Positions 1 to 10,456 of a DNA stretch of 64,000 bases are shown here, one piece after another. Within the stretch, counting starts at the first letter, position 1; each line of letters opens with the position of its first letter. Origin of the DNA: Bacillus pseudomycoides (GTDB taxonomy: Bacteria > Bacillota > Bacilli > Bacillales > Bacillaceae_G); contig NZ_NVOY01000006.1 of assembly GCF_002551005.1 (NCBI RefSeq), positions 1-64,000 of the forward strand, given 5' to 3'. Below the pieces are notes generated by a model, which was not told the DNA's origin, searched no databases, and was given only the letters and a program-made list of their open reading frames with translations. Made by a program: the position numbers and the translations under genes.

Positions 1-64
1 TTGAGGTTTCACGTTGTTTGTTTCGTTCAGTTTTAAAAGAACTTAGCCGTCGCCTGATTGCAAC
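1..64 (-). other. 5' leader of an rRNA operon (16S gene lies beyond the left edge)
   Basis: Read on the minus strand this stretch carries GTTCTTTTAAAACTGAACG and then AACAAACAACGTGAAACC. From memory this closely resembles the conserved leader just before 16S rRNA in Bacillus. Two strong promoters lie directly upstream. The 16S gene itself is not in the window, so the call rests on leader similarity and promoter layout. Confidence 0.72.
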
Positions 65-70
65 TTCCTT

Positions 71-99
71 ATGTTAACATCTCAGTCATTCGATGTCAA
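71..99 (-). promoter_or_regulatory. rRNA operon promoter P2
   Basis: On the minus strand a perfect -35 TTGACA (94-99) is followed by a 17-bp spacer and a -10 TAACAT (71-76). It reads left into the rRNA leader. Confidence 0.75.
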
Positions 100-154
100 C
101 TAAGTTTTTTATTTCATTTTTGCTTTCTGCTTTGTTTCAGCAGCAACTCGTATA

Positions 155-183
155 ATACTACACCCTTTTATTTTAAACGTCAA
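155..183 (-). promoter_or_regulatory. rRNA operon promoter P1
   Basis: Minus strand -35 TTGACG (178-183), 17-bp spacer, -10 TAGTAT (155-160). It lies about 85 bp upstream of P2, the usual tandem arrangement of Bacillus rrn promoters. Between here and 417 I see no gene, only a weak hairpin near 208-235 (AAAAGGCT/AGCCTTTT). Confidence 0.65.
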
Positions 184-417
184 TACGTTTTTTAATAAAA
201 TATAAAAAGGCTCATTTCCTATCAATAAGCCTTTTAGCTATCTCTAGTTAATAACGTATAAATCACTGCTACCGCTCTCACTAGCCCCTGCCTTTATATC
301 ACTTTTTCAATTTGTCTATAACCCAAGTTATTTTCTTTATATAGCTTATACAGCTTTCATCTATATCAAGTTATGAAATATCCGCAAATCAACTGAACCT
401 TCCATATTTTATTAAAA

Positions 418-450
418 CAAAAAGGACTAGGCATCCCCTCCTAGTCCTTT
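418..450 (-). terminator. Rho-independent terminator of the guanine permease gene
   Basis: Inverted repeat AAAGGACTAGG/CCTAGTCCTTT just past the stop codon of the permease gene, followed by a T-rich tract on the minus strand. Confidence 0.75.
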
Positions 451-462
451 CAAAAAACCCCT

Positions 463-1788
463 TTATTTACGAACATACATGAAATAGAGTACAAACAAAA
501 TTGCCATGACATACATAATCGGATGAATTTCTTTTCTTCGTCCTTTCACAACCATTGTAATTGGATAGAAGATAAACCCAATCGCAATTCCCGTTGCGAT
601 ACTGTATGTAAGCGGCATTGCAATAATTGTGAAAAATGCCGGTACTGCCGTTTCGAATTTCTTCCAATCAATTTCTCCTAATGATGAAACCATCAACACC
701 CCTACAATAATTAAAGCCGGAGCTGTTACTGATGGTGTTACTACACTTAATAATGGTGAAAAGAAAAGTGCTAATAAGAAAAACCCCGCTGTTACAACTG
801 CTGTAAATCCAGAGCGTCCTCCTGCTGCTACCCCTGCAGAGGATTCAATATAAGACGTCGTTGTTGATGTACCAATTATTGCTCCAATTACAGTTGCAAT
901 CGCATCAGAGAATAACGCTTTTCCTGCACGCGGTAATTTATTATCTTTCATTAAGCCAGCTTGATTGGCAACTGCCACAAGCGTTCCTGCTGTATCAAAG
1001 AAATCGATAAAAAAGAAAGTTAATATAACAACGAGCATCTTAGCTGTAAAAATATCTCCAAGATGTTGAAGAGCAACTCCGAATGTCGGTGTTAAGCTTG
1101 GAACTGCACCAACAATTGACTTTGGTGTATCAATTAACCCTGTTGCTACACCAACAATTGCTGTAAGCACCATTCCAAAGAATACTGACCCATTAACGTT
1201 TCTTGTCATTAAAATAACAATTACAACTACACCAAAAATAGCAAGTAATGTTGTCCCTTTCGTTAAATCACCTAAACCAACAAGCACAGCATCATTATTT
1301 ACAATAATCCCCGCATTTTGAAAACCAAGAAATGCGATGAACAACCCAATTCCAGCTGCTACTGCAAACTTTAATTCTGTTGGAATTGCGTTAATAATTT
1401 TTTCACGAAGGCCGGAAGCTGTAAGAAAAATAAACATAATACCTGATACTAGTGTTCCAGCAATCGCCGTTTGCCATGGAATCCCCATTGTTAATACGGC
1501 TGTGTAAGCAAAGAAAGCATTAATCCCCATTCCCGGCGCTAGTGCGATTGGATACTTTGCAAAAATCCCCATAATTAGTGATCCAATTGCCGCTGCTAAA
1601 GCTGTAGCAACAAACACTGCTCCCGGATCCATTCCGGTTCCTGCCGGCAATCCCTTAACATGTCCCAGCGATAGTGTAGCGGGATTAACAAACAATACAT
1701 ATGCCATAGACAAAAATGTTGTTAATCCTGCAATGAACTCTGTTTTATAATTTGTGCCGAGTTCATCGAACTGAAAATAACGTTTCAT
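463..1788 (-). CDS. pbuG: guanine/hypoxanthine permease (NCS2 family)
   Basis: A 441-residue polytopic membrane protein of the nucleobase-cation symporter-2 family, the length of Bacillus PbuG. It imports guanine and hypoxanthine for purine salvage. About a dozen hydrophobic segments are visible from residue 18 onward; the N-terminus (YFQFDELGTNYKTE) and the segment beginning AGLTTFLSMAYVLFVNP are typical of PbuG-type proteins. Its leader carries a guanine riboswitch with an attenuator (1855-2000) and, further upstream, a pair of PurR-type boxes. That double purine control supports a guanine or hypoxanthine substrate over adenine. Monocistronic, with its own terminator at 418-450. Confidence 0.88.
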   Translation of the reverse strand: MKRYFQFDELGTNYKTEFIAGLTTFLSMAYVLFVNPATLSLGHVKGLPAGTGMDPGAVFVATALAAAIGSLIMGIFAKYPIALAPGMGINAFFAYTAVLTMGIPWQTAIAGTLVSGIMFIFLTASGLREKIINAIPTELKFAVAAGIGLFIAFLGFQNAGIIVNNDAVLVGLGDLTKGTTLLAIFGVVVIVILMTRNVNGSVFFGMVLTAIVGVATGLIDTPKSIVGAVPSLTPTFGVALQHLGDIFTAKMLVVILTFFFIDFFDTAGTLVAVANQAGLMKDNKLPRAGKALFSDAIATVIGAIIGTSTTTSYIESSAGVAAGGRSGFTAVVTAGFFLLALFFSPLLSVVTPSVTAPALIIVGVLMVSSLGEIDWKKFETAVPAFFTIIAMPLTYSIATGIAIGFIFYPITMVVKGRRKEIHPIMYVMAILFVLYFMYVRK

Positions 1789-1854
1789 CCTATGTTTCCC
1801 CCGTTATATAATTGCTCGTCGCACTCCTTACTAGCCCCTTTTTTATCTTTAAAA

Positions 1855-1889
1855 ATAAAAAAGGCTTCCAATGCATTATACATGGAAGC
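1855..1889 (-). terminator. attenuator terminator of the pbuG riboswitch
   Basis: GCTTCCATG...CATTGGAAGC hairpin followed on the minus strand by CTTTTTT. It sits between the aptamer and the pbuG start, the expected place for a transcription-terminating expression platform. Confidence 0.78.
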
Positions 1890-1935
1890 GTCTGTAAACA
1901 AAGGCAAGTATCCCTTACCCTTATATTAAAACGCC

Positions 1936-2000
1936 TCGTAGTCAAGCCATTTACGGTAGCAAGGTAGAAACTTTCGGGCCATATTCCCGATATTATACGA
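1936..2000 (-). promoter_or_regulatory. guanine riboswitch aptamer (purine class) of pbuG
   Basis: Minus strand shows the purine-riboswitch core: P1 arms TCGTA/TACGA, the conserved AATATGG, AGTTTCTACC and CCGTAAATGG segments, and the 3' junction GACTACGA. The C of GACTA sits at the base-pairing position (C74 in xpt numbering), so it should read guanine or hypoxanthine, not adenine. Guanine binding is expected to favour the downstream terminator. Confidence 0.9.
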
Positions 2001-2073
2001 CGGCTGAAATATTCATTTTTATTATTAATTACATATTCATATTAACTCATATACAAGTAAGTGTCAATCCAAA

Positions 2074-2115
2074 AAAACGAACGTTTTTTACTTAAAGTTA
2101 ATTTTCGTTCGTGTA
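2074..2115 (-). promoter_or_regulatory. PurR-type PurBox pair upstream of pbuG
   Basis: Two inverted CGAA cores (CGAA at 2078-2081, TTCG at 2108-2111) in A/T-rich flanks, 26 bp between cores. This is the spacing of paired PurBoxes in Bacillus PurR operators. It lies upstream of the riboswitch, where the pbuG promoter should be. Confidence 0.5.
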
Positions 2116-2121
2116 AAAATC

Positions 2122-2167
2122 AAAAAAAGACGATCCATCTACACATAAAGGTATAGATGGATCGTCT
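2122..2167 (-). terminator. terminator of guaA
   Basis: GACGATCCATCT/AGATGGATCGTC stem right after the guaA stop, followed by TTTTTTT on the minus strand. Confidence 0.8.
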
Positions 2168-2181
2168 TCTATAGTTTCACC

Positions 2182-3720
2182 TTATTCCCACTCAATTGTT
2201 GCTGGTGGCTTAGAAGTAATATCATACACGATACGGTTAACGTGTTTTACTTCGTTTACAATACGTACAGAGATTTTCTCTAATACATCCCAAGGAATAC
2301 GTGCCCAGTCAGCTGTCATACCATCAATAGATGTTACCGCACGAATACCTACTGTGTAATCATACGTACGCTCGTCACCCATAACACCTACACTTCGCAT
2401 ACCAGGAAGTGCAGTGAAATATTGCCAAACTTCACGATCTAAACCTGCTTTTTTGATTTCTTCACGTAAAATTGCATCAGATTCACGAACAATTTCTAAT
2501 TTCTCTTCTGTAATTTCGCCTAATACACGGATACCAAGTCCTGGACCTGGGAAAGGTTGACGCCATACGATTTCATCAGGAATTCCTAGTTCTGACCCTA
2601 ATTCACGTACTTCGTCTTTAAATAACGTATTTAAAGGCTCGATTAATTTGAACTGCATATCTTCTGGAAGTCCACCAACGTTATGGTGAGATTTAATTGT
2701 TTGTGCAGTCGCTGTACCACTTTCAATAATATCTGTGTACAGTGTACCTTGTGCTAAGAAGTCCATTCCTTCTAATCTAGAAGCTTCGTCATCGAATACA
2801 TAAATAAATTCATTACCGATGATTTTACGTTTTTGTTCTGGATCTTCAACACCCGCTAATTTGCTCATGAAGCGTTCTTGTGCATCCACTTTAATAACGT
2901 TCATGTGGAAGCCTTCGCTAAATGTTTTCATAACCCCTTCAGCTTCTCCTTTACGAAGTAAGCCGTGATCAACGAAAATACATGTTAATTGATCACCGAT
3001 TGCTTTATGAATTAATACAGCTACAACTGAAGAGTCTACGCCGCCGCTAAGTGCACATAATACTTTTTTGTCGCCAACTGTTTCACGAATTTTTTCTAAT
3101 TCTACTTCAATGAAGTTCTCCATATTCCAGCCTTCAGTACAACCACAAACACCGAATACAAAGTTCTTAATTAAATCATTACCGTGCTCAGAGTGACGTA
3201 CTTCTGGATGGAATTGTACACCGTATAAGTTTTGTGCTTCATTGCTCATTCCAGCAATTGGACAAGATTCACTTGTTGCATCTACTACGAAGCCTTCTGG
3301 TAAGCCTGTTACTAAATCACCATGGCTCATCCAAACAACTTGTTCTTCTGGAAGGTTTGTATATAATTTTGATTGATTCTCTACTTTTAATACTGCTTTT
3401 CCGTACTCACGATGGTTTGCACGTTCTACTTTTCCACCAAAGTGCTTTGTCATTAACTGCATGCCGTAGCAAATACCAAAGATCGGTAAGCCTAAGTCAA
3501 AGATTTTTTCATCGCAGTGGAATGCACTTTCGCCATACACACTGTTCGGTCCACCAGAGAAGATAATTCCTTTTGGATTCATCGCTTTAATTTCTTCTGC
3601 TGTAATTGTATGTGGATGAAGTTCACTATACACGCCAAATTCACGAATGCGACGTGCAATTAACTGGTTATACTGACTTCCAAAATCTAAAACGATAATC
3701 GTATCGTGCTGTTTCTTCAA
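2182..3720 (-). CDS. guaA: GMP synthase (glutamine-hydrolysing)
   Basis: Converts XMP to GMP using glutamine and ATP, the last step of guanine nucleotide synthesis. Residues 1 to about 195 are a class I amidotransferase domain with the nucleophile in GICYGMQ (Cys84) and His171/Glu173 in FHPE. An ATP-pyrophosphatase domain follows with the P-loop SGGVDSS near 225. The C-terminal dimerisation domain ends [12 protein letters not shown]. An upstream GTG at 3729 is also open, but it lies inside the Shine-Dalgarno GGGGTG; the TTG at 3720 has ideal spacing and gives the usual 512 residues. A guanine riboswitch precedes the gene. Confidence 0.93.
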   Translation of the reverse strand: MKKQHDTIIVLDFGSQYNQLIARRIREFGVYSELHPHTITAEEIKAMNPKGIIFSGGPNSVYGESAFHCDEKIFDLGLPIFGICYGMQLMTKHFGGKVERANHREYGKAVLKVENQSKLYTNLPEEQVVWMSHGDLVTGLPEGFVVDATSESCPIAGMSNEAQNLYGVQFHPEVRHSEHGNDLIKNFVFGVCGCTEGWNMENFIEVELEKIRETVGDKKVLCALSGGVDSSVVAVLIHKAIGDQLTCIFVDHGLLRKGEAEGVMKTFSEGFHMNVIKVDAQERFMSKLAGVEDPEQKRKIIGNEFIYVFDDEASRLEGMDFLAQGTLYTDIIESGTATAQTIKSHHNVGGLPEDMQFKLIEPLNTLFKDEVRELGSELGIPDEIVWRQPFPGPGLGIRVLGEITEEKLEIVRESDAILREEIKKAGLDREVWQYFTALPGMRSVGVMGDERTYDYTVGIRAVTSIDGMTADWARIPWDVLEKISVRIVNEVKHVNRIVYDITSKPPATIEWE

Positions 3721-3789
3721 AATAATCACCCCATAGTTCTGTATATAAACATTTTCACCAATTTGGTAAAAACAATTACCAATATAATA

Positions 3790-3850
3790 AAAAAAGCCAG
3801 TCCCCTGCCCTCAGTCTCATAACAAAGAAAAGGCAGGAGTCTAGCTTTAT
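3790..3850 (-). terminator. attenuator terminator of the guaA riboswitch
   Basis: Long hairpin with arms CTCCTGCC and GGCAGGGG plus outer AGC/GCT pairing, ending in TTTTTTT on the minus strand. Located between aptamer and guaA. Confidence 0.7.
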
Positions 3851-3885
3851 AAAGGAATTTGTTCCTTATAAATATAGACGCACTG

Positions 3886-3956
3886 CCTTCATAGTCAGGT
3901 TGTTTACGGTAACCCGGTAGAGACTCTCAATCCATATTATTGAGGATATATGAAGG
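3886..3956 (-). promoter_or_regulatory. guanine riboswitch aptamer of guaA
   Basis: Second purine aptamer on the minus strand: P1 arms CCTTCATA/TATGAAGG, core segments AATATGG, AGTCTCTACC and ACCGTAAACA, and 3' junction GACTATGAAGG. The C in GACTAT predicts guanine recognition, giving feedback control of GMP synthase by guanine. Confidence 0.9.
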
Positions 3957-4093
3957 AACGTTTAATATTATCTTTCTAGATTCTAACAATGAAACGTGAA
4001 TACGGTCAAGAAGAAAGCGACAAAATTCTACAGAAATTATTTCCCTATATAGTAAGACTACTCTCAACGATTGATATCAAATACCATTCAACG

Positions 4094-4129
4094 CAAAAAG
4101 ACTACCTCCTTTCATTAGGAAGTAGTCTT
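4094..4129 (-). terminator. terminator of the groES-groEL operon
   Basis: AGACTACTTCC/GGAGGTAGTCT hairpin with TTTTTG following on the minus strand, about 50 bp past groEL. Confidence 0.8.
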
Positions 4130-4176
4130 CTTACTAACTATTTATACATTGAACAGCTTCTCAAATGAGGGCGTTA

Positions 4177-5841
<1,665 letters not shown>

Positions 5842-5849
5842 TTATATAA

Positions 5850-6134
5850 TTAACCGATAATTGCTAAAATGTCGCTTTCACGTAAAATTAAGTATTCTGT
5901 ACCTTCGTATTTCACTTCAGTACCTGCATATTTTGAGAAGATGATACGATCTCCTGTAGCTACATCTAAAGCAACACGCTCACCATTTTCAAGCACACGA
6001 CCAGTACCAACTGCCACTACTTTACCTTCTTGTGGTTTTTCTTTTGCAGTGTCTGGTAGTACGATACCACTTGCTGTTTTTTCTTCTGCTTGAACAAGTT
6101 CAATAATAACGCGATCACCTAATGGCTTTAGCAT
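5850..6134 (-). CDS. groES: co-chaperonin GroES (10 kDa)
   Basis: A 94-residue lid protein of the GroEL chamber, starting [12 protein letters not shown] and ending SDILAIIG. An in-frame TTG 18 bp upstream is open but lies within GAGGAGGTTG, which is the ribosome binding site; the ATG at 6134 follows it at normal spacing. First gene of the heat-shock operon. It is preceded by a perfect CIRCE element and a sigma-A promoter, so HrcA repression with heat induction is expected. Confidence 0.97.
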   Translation of the reverse strand: MLKPLGDRVIIELVQAEEKTASGIVLPDTAKEKPQEGKVVAVGTGRVLENGERVALDVATGDRIIFSKYAGTEVKYEGTEYLILRESDILAIIG

Positions 6135-6176
6135 GAACAACAACCTCCTCAATTTTTTATGTAAATTTCATGTTTA

Positions 6177-6203
6177 TTAGCACTCTATCACTTCGAGTGC
6201 TAA
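6177..6203 (-). promoter_or_regulatory. CIRCE operator (HrcA binding site)
   Basis: Perfect TTAGCACTC-N9-GAGTGCTAA inverted repeat between the promoter and groES. This is the canonical HrcA operator. Confidence 0.97.
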
Positions 6204-6213
6204 CACACTTATT

Positions 6214-6242
6214 ATAATAAAGAATCTCATTTTCTTTTGCAA
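6214..6242 (-). promoter_or_regulatory. sigma-A promoter of groES-groEL
   Basis: Minus strand TTGCAA (6237-6242), 17-bp spacer, TATTAT (6214-6219), immediately upstream of CIRCE. A TATAAT at 6211-6216 overlaps but would need a 20-bp spacer. Confidence 0.6.
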
Positions 6243-6467
6243 GTGAAAAAAACGTAATTTTTCGAAAAACTATTTCATCCCCTCTCTAACTTGTTCAAAA
6301 GTGATTATGCTTTACTTGATAATTACATAAGGGAAGATGCACTGATAGATTCCATCTTTTTTTCATCTTCTCCTATGTTACAATAAGAAAGATGCCATAA
6401 GTTGTTTTCTCTATGGATAGAGCATTTTCCTTTTTCTTTACAAAAAATTCAAAAAGGAGTTACGAAA

Positions 6468-7196
6468 TTGAAGAGACAATATTGGTGGGTTATTGTTACA
6501 TATATTTTGATGCAATTATCAGGTATAATTGGTGGATGGATTCTTTTAAAAAGCGGAGTATACAATAATGGCCATCGGACCTTCGAAGAAAAAGTTCAAC
6601 TGGCAACGGCACATTGGGGACTGATTAGCTTCTTTATCGCTCTTATCATCATCCTCGTATTACTACGTAATGATACACAATCAGAAAAATGGAATCGCGG
6701 AAAAACAAATGTCCCTGCTACAATAGGGTGGATTATTTTAGGAGTTTTTCTTGCTTTATTTGCCCAAGTCATTGCCGGCACAATTGAAACACAAGTTTTT
6801 AAAATTAAAGCTGAATCTGAAAATACACAAAACATTATCGGAATTATAACAGCTGCTCCATTATTTATGATTGTTTCATCCATATTCGCTCCCATTCTTG
6901 AGGAAATTGTATTTAGAAAAATTCTATTTGGAACACTATATAAACGATATAACTTCTTTATCGCAGCAATCGTAAGTTCGCTTATATTTGCTCTCATTCA
7001 TTTTGACCCTACACATTTATTAGTGTATATTTCCATGGGGCTTGTTTTTTCATTTTTATACGTACAAACAAAACGAATCATTGTACCAATTATGGCTCAT
7101 GTTATGATGAATACAAATGTTATGTTAATTACATTTGTACTTCGTCCCTATCTAGAAAAAGCTGAAAAACTGCAAGGATTCATCGGAGGATTTTAA
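6468..7196 (+). CDS. CPBP-family intramembrane metalloprotease (YdiL-like)
   Basis: A 242-residue membrane protein with about seven hydrophobic segments and the CAAX-protease/bacteriocin-processing (CPBP) signature: EEIVFR near residue 145, His178 in the following FALIH helix, and a third motif around HVMMN near 217. Such enzymes cleave within or near the membrane; the substrate is not known. I chose the TTG at 6468, which follows AAAGGAG by 8 bp; the upstream ATG at 6402 has no ribosome binding site. It is divergent from groES and followed 2 bp later by ydiK, the same order as in B. subtilis. Confidence 0.82.
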   Translation: MKRQYWWVIVTYILMQLSGIIGGWILLKSGVYNNGHRTFEEKVQLATAHWGLISFFIALIIILVLLRNDTQSEKWNRGKTNVPATIGWIILGVFLALFAQVIAGTIETQVFKIKAESENTQNIIGIITAAPLFMIVSSIFAPILEEIVFRKILFGTLYKRYNFFIAAIVSSLIFALIHFDPTHLLVYISMGLVFSFLYVQTKRIIVPIMAHVMMNTNVMLITFVLRPYLEKAEKLQGFIGGF

Positions 7197-7198
7197 AC

Positions 7199-7396
7199 AT
7201 GCGAAATTCACCATTTGTTATGGCAACTTTGTATTTTCTTCTAGGGTGTATTTTTACATACTTAGCAATCACAAGCGTGAAAGATACAATTTGGAATTTT
7301 TACACACTATTGCTTGCTGTAATGGCAACAGTTGATTTTAATTTGGCAATTCGCATTCTTTTTTCTAAACCGAAAAAAGATAGTAAGAAAAAATAA
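7199..7396 (+). CDS. ydiK: small membrane protein YdiK
   Basis: A 65-residue protein with two hydrophobic segments (about residues 5-25 and 32-50) and a lysine-rich C-terminus. It starts 2 bp after the CPBP protease stop, so the two are very likely co-transcribed and translationally coupled. Position between the protease and rex matches B. subtilis ydiK, a member of a conserved DUF family of unknown function. A shared terminator with rex follows. Confidence 0.75.
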   Translation: MRNSPFVMATLYFLLGCIFTYLAITSVKDTIWNFYTLLLAVMATVDFNLAIRILFSKPKKDSKKK

Positions 7397-7397
7397 T

Positions 7398-7426
7398 AAA
7401 AACGCAGGACATTCCTGCGTTTTTAT
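7398..7426. terminator. bidirectional terminator between ydiK and rex
   Basis: AAAAACGCAGG-acatt-CCTGCGTTTTT hairpin with A and T tracts on both sides, serving two convergent genes. Confidence 0.85.
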
Positions 7427-8052
7427 TGTGGATAATTTTTCAAAAAGTACACGAGCGTTTGTAACTCTACCGCTAAATCAATATGATGAATACGAATATG
7501 TTCTGATAAGTTTAACCTAGCAGGTGTAAAGTTTAAAACACCTTGTACGCTCGTATGCGATAAGCGATCTGCTACAGCTTGTGCAACAGAAGCAGGCACT
7601 GTTAATATTGCCACTTTTATATCATCTGATAGTCTCTCTTCCAATTCATCTAAATGATATACTGGAATCCCGCCGATTTCTTTTCCAACTTTCTCTTCAT
7701 CAACGTCAAATGCCATCTCAATTTTTGTATTATTATTTTTCGTAAAATTGTAATGTAAGAAAGCTGTACCTAAATTACCTACCCCAATTAATGCTACGCG
7801 TGTTACATCGTCTTGATCAAGTGTTTCGCGGAAAAACGACAATAAATAATTTACATTATAGCCATATCCCTTTTTCCCTAATGCCCCAAAGTATGAAAAG
7901 TCTCGTCGAATTGTCGCTGAATCTACTTTCACCGCTTCACTTAATTCTGCAGATGATACGCGTTGCTTACCAGATAACGATAGGTTTTGGATAAATCGAT
8001 AGTATAGAGGCAATCTTTTGGCAGTCGCCTGCGGAATTTTAGGCTGCTCCAT
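7423..8052 (-). CDS. rex: redox-sensing transcriptional repressor Rex
   Basis: A 209-residue NADH/NAD+ sensor that represses fermentation and anaerobic respiration genes when NADH is low. Residues 1-80 form a winged helix ([22 protein letters not shown]), followed by a Rossmann fold with GVGNLG near residue 90. The extreme C-terminus ([18 protein letters not shown]) is the domain-swapped helix of the family. Length and position beside ydiK and the ABC-F gene match B. subtilis. No clear Rex box was found in its own upstream region. Confidence 0.94.
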   Translation of the reverse strand: MEQPKIPQATAKRLPLYYRFIQNLSLSGKQRVSSAELSEAVKVDSATIRRDFSYFGALGKKGYGYNVNYLLSFFRETLDQDDVTRVALIGVGNLGTAFLHYNFTKNNNTKIEMAFDVDEEKVGKEIGGIPVYHLDELEERLSDDIKVAILTVPASVAQAVADRLSHTSVQGVLNFTPARLNLSEHIRIHHIDLAVELQTLVYFLKNYPQ

Positions 8053-8235
8053 GCAACCCCCTCCTCTCTTCCTATCTGTTCAAGTGATTAAAACATGTAC
8101 GGAAGTTTAGCATTGCAAGTTTTCCTTGTATAATAGAGAGAGAATTTCTCTATTTATGTTCAACTATACACTATTTTTAGTATGATTGAGAAATATAATC
8201 ATGGCAAAGTTAAGAAATTATTTGAGGTGAAAACA

Positions 8236-10161
8236 TTGATTTTACTACAAGTGAATAACCTTTCCAAATTGTTCGCAGCTGAAGTGATTCTTTCAAACAT
8301 TAAGTTAGAAGTACAGACGCGTGATCGTATTGCGCTTGTCGGGCGTAACGGCGCTGGAAAGTCTACATTATTAAAGATTATTGCCGGAGAACTATCTCAT
8401 GACGGCGGCGAAATTATAAAACCGAAAGATGTATCTATCGGTTATTTAGCACAGCATACTGGTCTTAAAACATCGTTAACGATTTGGGATGAAATGCTAA
8501 CGGTGTTTCTCCACTTAGAGCGCATGGAAAAAGAACTCCGCAGACTAGAACAAGAAATGGGAAAAGAAGAAAATTTCACAAATGCAACCATTTACGAAAA
8601 ATTGTTAGCAGAGTATGATCGCCTACAATTAGATTATAAAAATAAAGGTGGTTATCAATACGAGGCTGATGTTCGCTCTGTTTTAAGCGGACTTGGTTTT
8701 CCTCCCGAAACACACGAAACGACAATTTCCACATTAAGCGGTGGACAAAAAACTCGTTTAGCCCTTGGGAAGTTATTATTAACAAAACCAGATTTACTTA
8801 TTTTAGATGAGCCAACCAACCATTTAGATATCGATACATTAACGTGGCTCGAGCAATATTTACAAGGTTATCCTGGTGCTATTTTAATCGTTTCACACGA
8901 TCGGTACTTTCTAGATAAACTTGTAACGCAAGTATATGAAATCTCTAATAAACAAAGTCGAAAGTACACAGGAAACTACAGTAAATACTTAGACCTTAAA
9001 GCGACACTATATGAACAAGAGATAAAACGTTACGAGAAGCAGCAAGAAGAGGTAACAAAATTACAAGACTTTATCCAAAAAAATATTGCTCGTGCTTCCA
9101 CAACAAAACAGGCGCAAAGCCGCCGAAAACAATTAGATCGTATGGAACTTATGGAAAAACCAATCGGTGATACAAAATCTGCTTCTTTCCATTTTGATAT
9201 CGATAAACAAAGCGGTAATGATGTATTACAAGTAAAAAACATTACAATTGGTTATAATAATGAGCCAATTATTCAAAACATTCATTTCCAATTAACGAGA
9301 GGCGATAGTGTTGCGCTTGTTGGTCCAAACGGAATCGGAAAATCCACTTTATTAAAATCTCTAGTGGATAAACTTCGTCCTTTAAACGGCACTTTTTCGT
9401 TTGGTTCTAACGCTTCTATCGGATATTATGACCAAGAACAGGCAAACTTAACATCATCAAAACGTGTATTAGATGAACTTTGGGATGATTATCCGATGCA
9501 ACCAGAAAAAGAAATTCGCACAGTACTTGGGAACTTTTTATTTTCTGGTGACGACGTTCTAAAACCCGTTTCTTCTTTAAGCGGTGGACAAAAAGCACGT
9601 TTAGCTCTTGCAAAACTTATGATGCAAAAATCAAATGTACTTATTTTGGACGAGCCGACCAACCATTTAGATTTAAGCAGCAAAGAAATTTTAGAAAATG
9701 CGCTCATTGATTTTCCAGGAACAATTTTATTTGTTTCCCATGACCGCTATTTCATTAATCGCATTGCCACAAAAGTTCTTGAGTTATCCACAGACGGAGC
9801 AGAGGAATACCTCGGTGATTACGATTATTATGTAGAAAAGAAAAATGAAATGCTCGAACGCGCCGAACTTGAAGAACAAGAAACAAATAAACCTGTACAA
9901 AAACAAGTGGCACAAGAAAAATTAAATTACATTGAAGAAAAAGAACGTAAAAAGCAAGAACGTCAACGTATGCGTAGAATTGAAGAACTAGAAGAAAATA
10001 TTGCAACAATTGAAGAACAAATCATGGCATTAGAAGAACAACTTTGTCTTCCAGAAGTATACGCTGATTATGAAAGAACCAGTGATATTACAGCAGAAAA
10101 ACAAACACTTCAAGAACAATTGGAAGCATGTATGGAAGAGTGGGAAGAATTACAACTGTGA
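8236..10161 (+). CDS. ABC-F family ATPase (YdiF-like)
   Basis: A soluble 641-residue protein with two ABC domains and no membrane segments, hence an ABC-F factor acting on ribosomes rather than a transporter. Walker A motifs GRNGAGKST and GPNGIGKST, signature motifs LSGGQKTRL and LSGGQKARL, and Walker B LLILDEPTNHLD / VLILDEPTNHLD are all intact. The inter-domain linker (about 250-310) and a charged coiled-coil C-terminus are typical. Start is the TTG at 8236 after GAGGTGA; an upstream ATG at 8182 lacks a ribosome site. Divergent from rex, as ydiF is in B. subtilis. Which substrate or antibiotic it relates to cannot be read from the sequence. Confidence 0.85.
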   Translation: MILLQVNNLSKLFAAEVILSNIKLEVQTRDRIALVGRNGAGKSTLLKIIAGELSHDGGEIIKPKDVSIGYLAQHTGLKTSLTIWDEMLTVFLHLERMEKELRRLEQEMGKEENFTNATIYEKLLAEYDRLQLDYKNKGGYQYEADVRSVLSGLGFPPETHETTISTLSGGQKTRLALGKLLLTKPDLLILDEPTNHLDIDTLTWLEQYLQGYPGAILIVSHDRYFLDKLVTQVYEISNKQSRKYTGNYSKYLDLKATLYEQEIKRYEKQQEEVTKLQDFIQKNIARASTTKQAQSRRKQLDRMELMEKPIGDTKSASFHFDIDKQSGNDVLQVKNITIGYNNEPIIQNIHFQLTRGDSVALVGPNGIGKSTLLKSLVDKLRPLNGTFSFGSNASIGYYDQEQANLTSSKRVLDELWDDYPMQPEKEIRTVLGNFLFSGDDVLKPVSSLSGGQKARLALAKLMMQKSNVLILDEPTNHLDLSSKEILENALIDFPGTILFVSHDRYFINRIATKVLELSTDGAEEYLGDYDYYVEKKNEMLERAELEEQETNKPVQKQVAQEKLNYIEEKERKKQERQRMRRIEELEENIATIEEQIMALEEQLCLPEVYADYERTSDITAEKQTLQEQLEACMEEWEELQL

Positions 10162-10191
10162 AAAGGTCAGTGATTACACCGACCTTTTTTA
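10162..10191 (+). terminator. terminator of the ABC-F gene
   Basis: AAAGGTC/GACCTTTTTT hairpin beginning at the stop codon. Confidence 0.75.
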
Positions 10192-10245
10192 TTTATCCCG
10201 CTTTAACGGGCAGTAAGACCCCTACTGATGGAAGTTTCACTTTAT
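10192..10245. repeat. bcr1-like repeat, internally deleted copy
   Basis: Flanked by TTTAT on both sides. It keeps the left end (CCCGCTTTAACGGGCAGTAAG) and the right end (CCCCTACTGATGGAAGTTTCAC) of the full element seen at 57231-57381 but lacks about 95 bp from the middle. Confidence 0.7.
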
Positions 10246-10452
10246 CCACAACAATATTCACATATTCATCTTTGTATTTTCAAGAAAAACAAAAGTTTTC
10301 CACATTATCCACAGGAATAATAATATTTATCCACATTTTATACTCACAAAAAAACCTACATTATCAACAGATAATATAGGTTTTATCCACATGTTGTGGT
10401 TAATTCTGTGTATAAAATTACATCTTTTATCAAAAAGATTTCTCTATCCACA
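10242..10452. other. DnaA-box cluster upstream of tsaD (gcp)
   Basis: Four perfect TTATCCACA boxes on the plus strand (10242-10250, 10305-10313, 10327-10335, 10383-10391). Single-mismatch boxes lie at 10296-10304, 10361-10369, 10395-10403 (minus), 10407-10415 (minus, TTATACACA) and 10444-10452. Density is far above chance. B. subtilis has a regulatory DnaA-box cluster at the same locus (gcp = tsaD). It fills a gap with no gene. Confidence 0.85.
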
Positions 10453-10456
10453 CACT

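Noticed and set aside
8053-8235. Rex operator in the rex/ABC-F intergenic region
   Set aside because: No TTGTGA-N6-TCACAA-like palindrome could be seen.
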